Assembly (NCBI GenBank): GCA_963576735.1
Contig: OY755174.1
Span: 9,548,001-9,612,000, forward strand
DNA from: Bedellia somnulentella
Taxonomy: Eukaryota > Arthropoda > Insecta > Lepidoptera > Bedelliidae
Reading direction: 5' to 3'
Length of the DNA: 64,000 bases
Below the pieces are notes generated by a model. That model was not told the origin of the DNA and searched no databases. It saw only the letters and a program-made list of their open reading frames with translations. Shown here one piece after another: positions 11,901 through 21,849 of the stretch; the first letter of the stretch is position 1; every line of letters starts with the position of its first letter. Position numbers and translations under genes: made by a program.

Positions 11901-14900
11901 AAAATCGATGACAATAATCGAATGATAGTTGCAGTTTTCGCAGCAGTAGGCTAGACCCTATAGTTAAGTGATTAAAATAATAAGAGCAATCAGTTCGAAA
12001 CAAAGTGACTGCCTGCTACTGTGTATGGTTCGGCTACAGTGTAACAAAGAATTCTCACTACCACAATTAATCATAACATAAAATAACCAGTCTATAAATT
12101 TTGCCATTCGATCATAAAACCGTCCATATTATTATAATCTTCCATCGGATTACTTAAAATATAAAAACAGCGCTGTCAATGCCAGGGCCTTAGGTTTTAT
12201 ATTAAATGGTCCTTGTTACACAAAAAAAGGAAGCATTTGTCAGGTCTTAAAATAACTAAAGATGGTAATTGATACAAGGGCCACACCGAATAGATCGGGA
12301 ATAGAATACTTAGGAATAGATTAGATTGAAACCTAATTGTTGTATGAAATTTAAAATTATTCTTAACACAATTACATTCTTAAACTTTAAAAAAAGTAGA
12401 ATACAAAAAAGCAGTTGACATTTGAATTTTATAAGTTGTGGTGAGAAAAATGGAGCTTACACGGGAACATTTTCATGCAACTTTTGTCGAGGTTTATCTC
12501 AGGAACTATGTCTTGCCGAGCTTATTTCTATTTATAAACTGGAATCTCCTAGAATAACGAGTATTTATCGTTGGCATACTATGTTTCGTCGTGAACGGTC
12601 CTTTCTCACCGCAGTTCACCAACTCATAGCGGAAAACAGTTATGTTACATATGAGAAGATTCGCACCTTCATCAGCATAGGTATGATAGCCATTCGAAGT
12701 TTTCAACCATTTTATACGACGAACTGGGCGTCAAAATAATGGACCTTATTATCCGCTGGGTGCCCCATCGCTTGACCGAGGAACAGAAGTGGGTTCGTGT
12801 TAGTTGGTGTTGGTTTGCTCTACGATGGTTCAGCTGAGAGAGCCCAAACCCAAGTAGCACAGAACACCATTATATCAAACTTATAACAGCACGAGTCCAA
12901 GCGCAAAGCATTACAAGAAAATCGTATATCAACCGTATTAATTTTATACGACTCTTATACGTAAAATTTGCACAGATGAAAACTAACAATTTATTCAGTT
13001 CGTTGCGAGTGAAATAAGCTGCGCACCATAGTTAGTCGGGTGAAATATACAATTTTATGGGGAAAAATACACGCGCCTTCGCAAACTTCTTTTAATACAA
13101 TAAAAATCTTAACCAAGTAGCAAAAAGTTTTGGTGAAATTTTTTGGCTTAAAACTTTAGATTAACATTATAATTGCTATCATAGGCATCTGTGCACTTAA
13201 AAAAATACCAATAACTGTTTTTGTCTGATTTATTTGACTTTAAATATTTTTGTAAGAAATAACAATAAGAAAGCAAATGGCGACAGGTAAAATTAAAGCA
13301 TTAGGCATTCAAATGTAGTGTAGTAGAGCTGTTTCTCGTATAATGGTCAGGCACAAAACTAAGAGCTTGTAATTCACCGTAAAACACACTCCCATTTAAG
13401 CTTCAACAGTATTTCAACTATTCAGAAGTGTCCCATAATGCTTATAATCAAATAACAATTCAAAAACTTAAATTACGTATGTACGATCTATTTACTACTT
13501 GTATTCCTTTACTTTTATCAATATATAGCCTAATGATTAATAAAAGCATAGATTAAGAAGATAAAGGGGTTGAAGCTTGATAAGAGAATTCTTTAAGAAC
13601 AAATCGGAGCTAAAGCTTTATTTGTTCTTTACTAAGGAGCTAAAGCTTTACTTGTTCTTTATTGAATGTGTATATATGAGAAGCATTGAATAGACATAGA
13701 CCACCGGCCGTTAGAAAACATATGTTTCTGGAAAATGACAAAATACAGCTAAAAGCTTTAAATGATGTTGATGCTTATATAATGCGTAATGTTTCACATA
13801 CTACTGAAATACGAAAACAGCTATATATTAGAAAAACCAAAGACCCATATAGGAGTTTTGACATTATGGTACTTTGTTTATCAACCATAATGTAGCATTT
13901 AGTATTTTCAGATTAAATAAATGCCGTTATACAGATTTTAAACTTGACTAGTGCTGATTTGAAATGTTATTTTGACTTTAGGACATAAGTTCATACTTAT
14001 TTTAGTTAATATATTATTTATGTGCTACTTGGGAATGCAGTGTAGAACAACGGCTCTGGTGATAAGTCGTGGATTTAATCGTATGAGCTAGAATGGAAAC
14101 ACCAATCGGCTGTTTGAGTGTTCAAAGCAGAAGTAAAGCCGACAAAAGTGGATCGCTCGGGTAACGTAAAAAGAAATGTGGTTGCTTCTTTTATGTCAAA
14201 AACTGGACACGTGGCTACGATTCCTTTATCCTGTAAAAGAATAGTAGATACGTGTCAGAGAAAAGTTACTGTAGATTGGGACACTACAGTTTGTTTGCTT
14301 GAAGCTGTATCCTCTCATTCAGAAAACGCTGTATCTGTATTTGATAAGGCGAAGATATTGTAACAAAAAGTGAAACTAGTGATGAAGACGGCTATTCACA
14401 TACACGTACGATCACCCCTTAAAAAGCAACTATCTTAGCCATGAGAAAGAGATCGCATACCAAAAATACACAATCGGTATAACTCAAATATTACTATGTT
14501 ATATAATCAATCTAACTGTTTTACTGTGGGATGCTTTTGAGTTCATTGTGGCAAGAGATAATGGTGATTGAATAACATTTACACAATGTAAAACTAAAGA
14601 ATTGTGCTAATTGCCATGAGAATTTAGACTATTAAGTTCTTATTATACATTTAGTCAACATTTCAAGTAAGAATTACAGACAGGTAATGATCAAAAGTAA
14701 TAGTGCTTCAGCATATTCGCCTATATAGTGTCTATTCGGGGATACGTGCCAGAAGTAGAAGGAAGTATGAGTTGAGAAGGCTTTAAGGTTAGGACGTAAT
14801 GTTTTCACAGGGATTTTGTTACAACATACATATACATACTCACGGACATAAATCCCAAAACGTGTAGCCAGAGCTTCAGAGCTTAAAACTCCTCAGCCGC

Positions 14901-17900
14901 ATTTGGAGGTTGATTGGGGACAAGATGGTAGAAATAAAGTATCGTTAGTGTTGGGTCTCCAACCGCATCGCCCAAAAACCACTTAAAAAAGCTCCTACCC
15001 TTAGTCTCCTCTTACGACACCCGTGGGTAGAAAGGGGTAGTGACATTCTAAGCCAGCACTACACGGCCCTCTAAGCCGGCATTACACGGCACAATAAATA
15101 TGATTAAAAGAAAAAAGTCACATCTCGACAATTATGTTTCAAATTTTTTGTTTATGGAAATAAATTGCAATATTTAGAGCATACTTGAAGTAAGTGATAT
15201 CTATTTTATTAAGTTAGTCACCTTCTTCAGGTGTCGTCGCTGTGATGCAATTAAGTATACTTGTATGAAACATATATACATATACTCACGGCTATAAATC
15301 CCTAAAAGGGGCAGCCAGAGCTGAGAAATTAGAAATTTCTCAGCCACTTTTGGAAGTTGAGTGTGGAAAAGATGGTAGAATAAAGGTTGTTGGTGATGGG
15401 TCTCCAACCGCATCGCCCAAAAATCCCTTAAAAAGCCCCAATACCGTTAGTCGCCTCTTACGTACACCCACCTGAAGAAATGGGGTAGTGCTATTCTAAG
15501 CCGACACTACACAGCTATTCCTGTATGAAACATAAAGGAATATTTAGTTTGGATGACACGAATTTTATGAAGTAAACAAATATCTAGCAAAATAATATAA
15601 CAGAAAACTATGATAAAAGTTAGCAAAGTAAAGTCCATATGGATTCTGAAAAAGGGTTGTAGAGTCGAAGGCGAGGGCTTTAAGGAACCGAGTGCTGTAA
15701 TTACTAAAATACTCGTAGAAAATGATGGCATAATAGCTGTTATATTTTAAAAATAAAAATAATGTTACTGAAAATTACACTTCCTCATAGGACTGAACGA
15801 ATAACTCCATGTGCTTTATTTTCATATGCAACCTCTTTCCTGTTGACAAGGAAGTTCATTTAAGAAAAAAACATCACATTTTCGCATTAGTGCGTAATGG
15901 TAAAAAGTATGAAACAGTGTGGTCATTAGCTACTTTACATACCTAAATGTACTGCAATAACAGTCTCTTTATAAGTGAGTTGAAAATAATATTATAAAAT
16001 TAAGTACACGAGTAGCATTTACGCAAAACCTGTTCCATTCCTACCATGATATCTGCGATTTTAAAACCCCATATAATGATAGAATTTATATTTAGATAAC
16101 AGCGCCAACTGACGTTTCTTGTGTAATTATAAGTATTTATCAAAATCGGTTCTACAGAAACAGATGTAGTGTACATTATATAAGTTGTTATTAATGTTAT
16201 TATTGCAGACATTTCATGATATTATATGTATTGTAGATGAATAGTGGAATATAGAGTTAATAAAAGGCAAAATGATTATACGATTATTATTTCCGTAAAA
16301 ACAAAAATATGCCACCTCTATTTAATTAACAGTTTAATTTTAAGTACATAACACATGTTACATAACATAAACGTCCACGCCGTTTTATCCCCGAAGGGGT
16401 AGGCAGAGGTACCAATACTTCTGAACTTACATGGCAGCGTCATCTAGTGTCCAGAGAAAGTACCCACGTTTTGCTTAGACAGTGTTCTCACGTGATAGGC
16501 CTATCGCCGTTTTGTACGAATACACTGTCACATGACTAAGTACAACTCAGCCATGTGGGTTTCCTCACGATGTTTTCCCTCACCGTTAGCAACCATGATA
16601 AATTAACCACACATATGACTTTAGAAAAGACAAATTGGTGCAGGCCCGACCCAGGATTGGAACTCACGCCCTTCTGTTTTCGGGCGGGTGTTCTACCCAC
16701 TGGACTATCATGTCGCCTTAACACATTTTAGGTCTTATTTAATGAATTTAGTGAGTAACGATCGCAAGAAATATATACAATGAAATATTATATTTTTGTA
16801 TAAAACAGAACCGCCTTTACAGCCGTTTCACGGAAACCAAAATATCTGAGAAAATTAGATAAACAACTGAGTTGTCCTTGTATGCGTTTTATTATATTTT
16901 TAACCACACAATCAAACCCTATAACAATTCAATGGGACCACCTTGGAAGCATATCCAACGTAACAGAAATAAAACTTTAAAAATCCATTGCCTAATAACG
17001 GAGTAATCTCCTAACATACGTACGGAAAAATACATACAGTCGAATACAGTACGTCCTTTTTTTGAAGTTGGTCGATAAATGAATCCTATTAATAGTATAA
17101 ATGTGAAAGTTTAGATGTTTGGATGATTATGTGTTTGTGGCGAAAAGGCTCCTCAAGTACACTATGTATATGAATGAAATTTCTGGCAGAATGCTAGATT
17201 ATGACCCAAATTAACAAATAGGATACTTATTATCCCGGAAAAATTCGACCAATAATATATTCACGCCTGATTGAACTAAGAGTACCAAAAAAACGCCTAA
17301 AGTTTTGTCATAAGCAAATTTGACAGCTCGATGTCTGTCGGGTCAGCTAGTAATCTTATAAATATAAACTAAAACCAAATCATCCAAAAAATATTTGTTT
17401 TAAAAAAGTTGAGAAGGAGTCATTTAAAAAATCAGATCAGACAAGCTACATGGCCAGCATGGTAGGCATTTTTCGGGGTCGGCTTAAGCTCTTCTTTAGA
17501 GGCATAAGGGGCATTTGCATGGGTCGCGTACGTAATTATTGGAAATGGTTGCTTACGTTTACGGACTAATATTACAGCCTGAACAGTTTCGTTGTAGTTT
17601 TGATCGAGTTGATTTAATAGAAGAATTTGAAAAGAAAACTAACCTGATTATTTTTGTACTCGACTTTGATTTCGTCCTGAAAGTAGGGGTCAATAGCTGG
17701 TACTCCGAGGTCACCGATACCATCACTCATGGTTATTATGCCCTCTGCTATAGCCTCCACCAAGCAGTCGTTTACGTCCGGACTGTTGCGATCACATGTC
17801 TTCAGGTATTTGTCTGAAAAAATATAAACAAGTTACTTATTTTTCTTGTCGACAATATAAATAGTACATACTAACTATTTGTTGAAAAATAGGTTATATT

Positions 17901-18336
17901 TATTTATAAACATGCTAATTTAAAACAGTTTGACCATACAAAAACAAGTTAGGTTGTTGATAGTTTCGAAGATGCTACTTATCAACATGTAAAAATTACT
18001 GAACTGAGATTTTCTAATATCGGAACAGTCATAGTAGGATTAATATACAAAGAAACATACAATGAAAGTAACTATATTTATTAAACAAAACTAGTCGCTA
18101 AATATATGCAACTGTAAGTAATTATGTACGTGAATTTCAGCATGTCTATTTTAGTATATCATTATCAAATATATACTTTATTTTATAAGTCATTATTTTG
18201 GCAGTTGCAAGAAACCTTACGAAATAATTAAGAACGGCCACAATCACATATAATTAAACTTACTTATATCAATTTTGCCGTAACAAAACGAAATTAAAAC
18301 CACTAAGATAACGAAACGGAGCTGTAACCGCAACAT
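5760..18336 (-). CDS. Takeout / juvenile hormone binding protein family, 254 aa, 6 exons
   Basis: The coding exons, in transcript order, are 18336-18264, 17813-17644, 9874-9804, 9093-8954, 8132-7983 and 5920-5760. All junctions are GT-AG and the phases join to one 765-base frame. Residues 1-20 are a signal peptide (MLRLQLRFVILVVLISFCYG). The mature protein opens with the conserved pair of cysteines, C31 and C41, in KYLKTCDRNSPDVNDC, and continues with the PAIDP segment. Later segments (VHGL, MYRGEGRY, TGDFNVTM, GDLKSYVSNIFPDNPQL) follow the takeout/JHBP fold order. The length fits the family (about 250 residues). Family members are secreted carriers of small hydrophobic ligands, linked in insects to juvenile hormone, feeding, circadian output and chemosensation. 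The ligand cannot be read from sequence. Introns 2 (7.8 kb) and 5 (2.1 kb) carry mobile elements. Confidence 0.93.
5921..7982. other. takeout-like intron 5
   Basis: Holds family R repeats at 6391-6638 (plus), a 3'-truncated one at 6648-6745 (plus) and a diverged one at about 7040-7165 (minus). A 50-base piece of the RTE LINE end lies at 7883-7932. The rest is plain AT-rich sequence. Confidence 0.7.
6391..6638 (+). repeat. Family R repeat
   Basis: Nearly full-length forward copy ending in GTATATGTATGTATGTATT. A second, 3'-truncated copy begins 10 bases later. Confidence 0.85.
7983..8132 (-). CDS. takeout-like exon 5
   Basis: Residues 152-201, from DLVYTWKIDGTPLM to NIFPDNPQL. Donor GTAAGT, ends in phase 1. 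Confidence 0.92.
8355..8397. repeat. Short hairpin in takeout intron 4
   Basis: An 18-base stem (ATGCTGTCTACCCGGAAT) pairs with 8380-8397 with one mismatch, around a 7-base loop. Confidence 0.75.
8697..8932 (+). repeat. Family R repeat
   Basis: Diverged forward copy in takeout intron 4, ending in GTGAGTATATGTATACAATG next to exon 4. Confidence 0.8.
8954..9093 (-). CDS. takeout-like exon 4
   Basis: Residues 105-151, including FHLEVDMTSPKVFVSGMYRG. The acceptor tract is pyrimidine-poor, but it is the only AG that keeps the phase. A family R repeat ends only about 20 bases beyond the donor. Confidence 0.88.
9094..9803. other. takeout-like intron 3
   Basis: AT-rich, with no repeat that I recognise. 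Open frames here (for example 9481-9717) lack any family resemblance. Confidence 0.5.
9804..9874 (-). CDS. takeout-like exon 3
   Basis: Residues 82-104, INAKVKFSELSVHGLKESTV then RDA. It is a 71-base exon, too short to stand out as an ORF. It was found because exons 2 and 4 do not join in phase without it. Confidence 0.9.
10698..11068 (+). repeat. tRNA-headed SINE (family S), full length
   Basis: The head contains box A-like TAGTCCAGTGGGTAGAACAC and box B-like GAGTTCCAATCCTGG, the internal promoter layout of a tRNA-derived SINE. The body ends at GAACGTTTATG and a (TTATG)n tail. It lies in takeout intron 2. Confidence 0.85.
11069..12447. other. takeout intron 2, part
   Basis: AT-rich sequence with no gene or repeat that I can name. 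Confidence 0.4.
12448..12848 (+). pseudogene. mariner transposase relic, N-terminal part
   Basis: Frameshifted pieces read MELTREHFHATFV, then GLSQELCLAELISIYKLESP, SIYRWHTMFRRERSFLTAVHQLI, VTYEKI and WVPHRLTEEQK. These follow the order of the mariner helix-turn-helix region and the WVPHxLTExQ motif. Frame changes and stops show it is dead. The reading resumes at 14034 after an inserted element. Confidence 0.8.
12849..14033. mobile_element. TIR transposon (1185 bp) inserted in the mariner
   Basis: Begins CCCAAGTAGCACA at 12849 and ends with its exact complement TGTGCTACTTGGG at 14033. The flanking mariner frame is interrupted exactly here. The interior has a 69-codon open frame at 13686-13895 that I do not recognise and a short duplicated segment near 13605-13665. 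No autonomous transposase is evident and no target duplication is clear. Confidence 0.75.
14034..14363 (+). pseudogene. mariner transposase relic, central part
   Basis: Reads GDKSWI-stop-SYELE, then KPTKVDRSGNVKRNVVASFM and SKTGHVATIPL. This corresponds to the catalytic GDE(S/T)W motif (Glu changed to Lys here) and the downstream SKTGHVATIPL motif of mariner transposases. It continues the piece ending at 12848. Stops and the lost acidic residue make it inactive. Confidence 0.82.
14824..15092 (-). repeat. Family R repeat
   Basis: Reversed copy with a short tail at 14824 and the head GCCGGCATTACACGGC duplicated at its right end. Confidence 0.8.
15269..15516 (-). repeat. Family R repeat
   Basis: Reversed full-length copy: CTCACGGCTATAAATCC at the left, GCCGACACTACACAGCT at the right. 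Confidence 0.85.
15517..16344. other. takeout intron 2, part
   Basis: AT-rich, nothing recognised. Confidence 0.4.
16345..16713 (-). repeat. tRNA-headed SINE (family S), full length
   Basis: Reverse copy with the same tRNA-like head as 10698. The tail reads (CATAA)n at the left. TAACACAT occurs just before the tail (about 16350) and again just beyond the head (about 16719), a likely target-site duplication. Confidence 0.85.
16797..17075 (+). repeat. Unclassified repeat (family E), copy 1
   Basis: Colinear with 58797-59055. Shared landmarks in order are GAACCGCCTT-ACGGAAAC, GAAGCATATYCAAC, TAACGGWGTAATC and a T-rich TTTGAAGTTGGT-like end. Confidence 0.6.
17084..17350 (+). mobile_element. Mini Helitron-like element
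   Basis: Starts TCCTATTAATAGTATAAATG and ends GTCGGGTCAGCTAG. The base before it is A and the base after is T. The 5' TC, 3' CTRR (CTAG) and A/T insertion site are the known Helitron rules. At 267 bp it codes for nothing. Confidence 0.7.
17644..17813 (-). CDS. takeout-like exon 2
   Basis: Residues 25-81: both conserved cysteines and the DGIGDLGVPAIDPYFQDEI stretch. The acceptor follows a T-rich tract and the exon ends in phase 0. Confidence 0.92.
18264..18336 (-). CDS. takeout-like exon 1
   Basis: Residues 1-24: start codon at 18336-18334, signal peptide, donor GTAAGT. Ends in phase 1. Confidence 0.9.
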
Positions 18337-18382
18337 ATTTTCTGATTAAAGCAGCGAAGAATCGGCCGACGATCTTAAAATC

Positions 18383-18420
18383 ACTGAACACTAAATATCT
18401 ACAGCCGAGTATTTATTAAA
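18383..18420 (-). promoter_or_regulatory. TATA-like box and TCAGT initiator of the takeout gene
   Basis: On the minus strand, an AATAAATA-type TATA element (complement of 18411-18420) lies about 28 bases before an arthropod initiator TTCAGTG (complement of 18382-18388). The ATG follows about 50 bases later at 18336. Confidence 0.6.
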
Positions 18421-18932
18421 ACTTGGGAATTGTTTTTTTGCAGACCAGTCGCTCATGGTTTGCATGAGGCTACGACTGTGCTACTGGCGTGCGGTCGAGA
18501 ACAGTGCAACCGCGGCGCAGCGGCAGCTTTGCCCCCGTCTCATAATATTACGTAAATGAACGACTTCAATGTCATCGGCATGGTCCCCAGAATACATAAC
18601 ATAGTTAGCCAACTAATCAAGGTGCTAGTATAGGCTTCAACTGTTAATAAGGAAATTTCCTGTGTCAACTACTTCGATACTCATATATTACGGGTATGTT
18701 AATGTTAATACAATCCCCTTGACCGAGCAGTCTCAGGCAGCCTTGTTTGCAAAAGATGCTATAATAGTGTTCAAGTCCAAATATATTTCCTGTATAGCAT
18801 GGAATTGTTATTTTTGAAATCAAAGTGCAAATTGCTAATTCTGTGATAGAGGACATAAATTTGCATACAGCATATTATTTTTATTTTTAATACCTAATTA
18901 ACAGTGCCGTGTCAAGTAAAAAAATTAATACT
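18421..18932. other. Upstream flank of the takeout gene
   Basis: Includes a GC-richer patch at 18460-18540. No repeat or gene recognised. Confidence 0.4.
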
Positions 18933-19176
18933 ATATAGTTAAAAAAACATGAACACGCTTATAAAGCACATCAAACTAAAAAGTGAAAAATCATTCGTAA
19001 TATAAGCTGAAAACGGTAATGAGCAAAAAATATTGGTATTATTGTGAAAAAGCAGGGGACGCTCTGTGTGCTGTGTTTTTGTTCATTACCGTTTTCAGCT
19101 TTTATTACGAATGATTTTTCACTTTTTAGTTTGATGTGCTTTATAAGCGTGTTCATTAGTTTTTTTTAAACTATAT
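18933..19176. mobile_element. Foldback element with ~100-bp inverted arms
   Basis: The left arm (ATATAGTTAAAAAAACATGA, then ACACGCTTATAAAGCACATC and on to GAAAACGGTAATGA) is complementary to 19074-19176 almost throughout. The spacer is about 45 bases. The layout is that of a MITE. Confidence 0.85.
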
Positions 19177-19198
19177 TTTTATTTACCACTTTTTTAAC

Positions 19199-19440
19199 GA
19201 CAACTGTGGCCGAGTGGATAGTTGACCGGTCGGTCCGGAGGTTGCGGGTTCGATTACCGCTGAGGGCAACATTTATGTGATAAGCATAAATATTTTTTTC
19301 TAAGTCTTTGATGTTATTTATAAGTATATTATATAATATTAAATATATCGTTGAGTTAGTATCCCATAATACAAGTTATACTTAGGTTGAGGCTAACTTG
19401 ATCTGGGTATAATATTTCCGTATATATTTATTTATTTGTT
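19199..19440 (+). repeat. tRNA-derived SINE, (TTTA)n tail
   Basis: The head has box A-like TGGCCGAGTGGATAG and box B-like GGTTGCGGGTTCGATTACCG. It ends in TATATTTATTTATTTG. A functional tRNA is excluded because the arms do not form a closed cloverleaf. Confidence 0.75.
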
Positions 19441-19581
19441 TTTAGTTTTGAATCGACTGAAATTATTTAATTCTGGTTGCAAAACATTTTAGATGCCTAA
19501 ATTATTAATATTACTTTAGAAAATGAAACTGAGCTTAACGTAAACTTCTTTTTATACGAAGAGCGATACGCCATTTTTATA

Positions 19582-19842
19582 TACATACATACATACATAC
19601 ATATACTCACTGCTATAAATCCCTAAAAGGGGTAGCCAAAGCTGTGGAATTAGAAATTCCTCAGCCACTTTTGGAAAGTTGCATGGGGAAGAGATGGTAA
19701 AATAAAGGTTGTTGGTGATGGGTCTCCAACCGCATCGCCCAAAAATCCCTTAATAGCCCCAATACTGTGAGTCGCCTCTTACATACACCCACCGGAAGAA
19801 ATGGGGTAGTGCTATTCTAAGCCGACAGTACACAGCTACACA
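19582..19842 (-). repeat. Family R repeat
   Basis: Reversed full-length copy with a (ACAT)5 tail at its left edge. Confidence 0.88.
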
Positions 19843-20092
19843 GCCACACTTGAAGAAACATGTCGACAATCAAATGTAAGCCAATCAAAAAACCAATGGT
19901 TTGTTATAGTTTCGATTCTGCTCACTAGGAGTCACTAAACAAACATTTAAATTCTGGCGACCCTATTAAGGATAATGGAAAAATATTATCAAATTATTGC
20001 ATTGTCATCAGTCCTTGATATGTGCAAAAGTTTGTAAAGTTTCAAATTAATCAGACTTCTGGAAATTGGTGAAAATTATGCTCAAAGATACT

Positions 20093-20362
20093 GTTTACAT
20101 CCATAGAAACAACAGAAGCTAATACAAGCGTGTTACATCCATAGATACAACCGAAGCTAATACAAGCGTGTTACATCCATAGATACAACCGAAGCTAATA
20201 CAAGCGTGTTACATCCATAGATACAACCGAAGCTAACACAAGCGTGTTACATCCATAGATACAACCGAAGCTAATACAAGCGTGTTACATCCATAGATAC
20301 AACCGAAGCTAACACAAGCGTGTTACATACATAGATACAACCGAAGCTAATATAAGTGTGTT
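20093..20362. repeat. 38-bp tandem satellite, about 7 copies
   Basis: The unit is GTTACATCCATAGATACAAC plus CGAAGCTAATACAAGCGT. The later units alternate CTAATACA and CTAACACA. Confidence 0.95.
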
Positions 20363-20926
20363 AAAAATGGGGATTGATGTTAGGAAGATTAGTTGTACTA
20401 TTTTATGATCGCGTTGTATATTTAGATTTTAAGGAACACTACAGTGTCATATTCCATTAAATTGCGATATGAGAGAACTTTAATAAATAATTTGATAAAA
20501 CGATTTAAACAGAATCGGAGGTGACGGAAGTCATTATTGTAAATAATTGTTTAACTTTGTATATTGTATTTAATGTTTACTATAACCCGACTACATAATA
20601 AAAAAGGAAATTTTATGATGTAATGTTTTTCGAAAGAATAATACGCTCCACGCATTTAAAGTGCACTTCATATTTCCCACGCCATGTCTCCGAAAACCTT
20701 AAACTAAACTTCAGAGAACAATAAAAGTACCTGCTATTTAGGAGGTATCCCGGAGAGCTGTTTTGGAGGTATCTTGGTTTGCGTGACCGATGCGTTAAAC
20801 GCCGGGAAGGTCATATTCTTATACTTTATAAAGTTTTTACTCTTATTTGCATGCTTCCGACCACAAAATGTTGCATAACCACTTGTTAAAGTCTATTGTT
20901 ACTTAGTTATATATTCCTCAAATTCA
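20363..20926. other. Intergenic, nothing recognised
   Basis: AT-rich sequence without a supported feature. Confidence 0.4.
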
Positions 20927-21092
20927 AACATTCACGCCGAATATCCCCGAAGGTGTTGGCAGAGGTACGAATACTTCTGCACATCACGTAACATTATCAT
21001 GTGGTATTACCCAGTGTTACACAGAGTACCCAAGTTTTGCTTGGGCAGTGTACTCACGTGATAGGGCACAGGCCTATCGTCGTTTGTTAAAA
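20927..21092 (-). repeat. Family S SINE, 5'-truncated
   Basis: Reverse copy retaining the tail half (CATTCACGCCGAATATCCCC to GGCCTATCGTCGTTT) and lacking the tRNA-like head. Confidence 0.8.
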
Positions 21093-21849
21093 GTAAAAAA
21101 AAAGTCAATAAGTTTATTTTTTAAAATTAAGTTAAATACTAAAATTCTTTGAACGTCAAAATTTTATATTTATCATTAAGGGCCTCCCCGCATTTTGCAG
21201 CTATTGCGCTCACTCTTACGTCAAATTTACTGAGAGTGATAGATAAATGTAGTTTATTTAGTTTTATTGAATAACTATAATGTTTAAATGAAAAGTTAAA
21301 CATCAAAGTTACAGATCTTAAAGCTGCGCGTATATAATGAGTTCACATGTATGTAATGCCAGTGGAGCCTATACGGTTTTTATGAAAACAAAGCATGTTC
21401 CAATTCAATTTTTTTCATCATATTTTTCAACAAATTATTAAAATGTTAAGCATCAAATTTTAACACCATGAACCTATATTTTACATATATTTTACTCATG
21501 TCATATCAATATCATCAAATCAGACTTTATAGAATTTCCAAACAAACAATATCAATCTATTTTTCCGGGGACGCCCTTAATCCGTTGCTTCGGAAGGTGT
21601 TCGTAATGGGAAGAAGCAACAAAGAAACTCTTTACATTCTCATTTTTTAATTTTTACAAAATTTGGTTTGTACAATAAATAAAGAATAAATAAAGTTATT
21701 TATTAATAATCCCCACATGAGGTTTTCATGAACAAAAACATTCAAATTATATGGTTTGTACAATTTTGGGTCATATTTTTACTATATAAAAGATTACATA
21801 TGCGACCAAACCAAACATTAGTTTGACATAATTAAAACTAAATTGTCCA
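21093..21849. other. Intergenic with a SINE C fragment
   Basis: Mostly AT-rich. At 21690-21755 it carries AATCCCCACATGAGGTTTTC and the following bases of the SINE C family also seen near 36565, 43115, 44440 and 63875. Confidence 0.6.

Noticed and set aside
12506..12706. Minus-strand 66-aa open frame
   Set aside because: Antisense of the mariner relic.
19199..19270. Functional tRNA gene
   Set aside because: tRNA-like boxes only; no complete cloverleaf, and a SINE body and tail follow.
20093..20362. CRISPR-like direct repeats
   Set aside because: Contiguous 38-bp units, no spacers.
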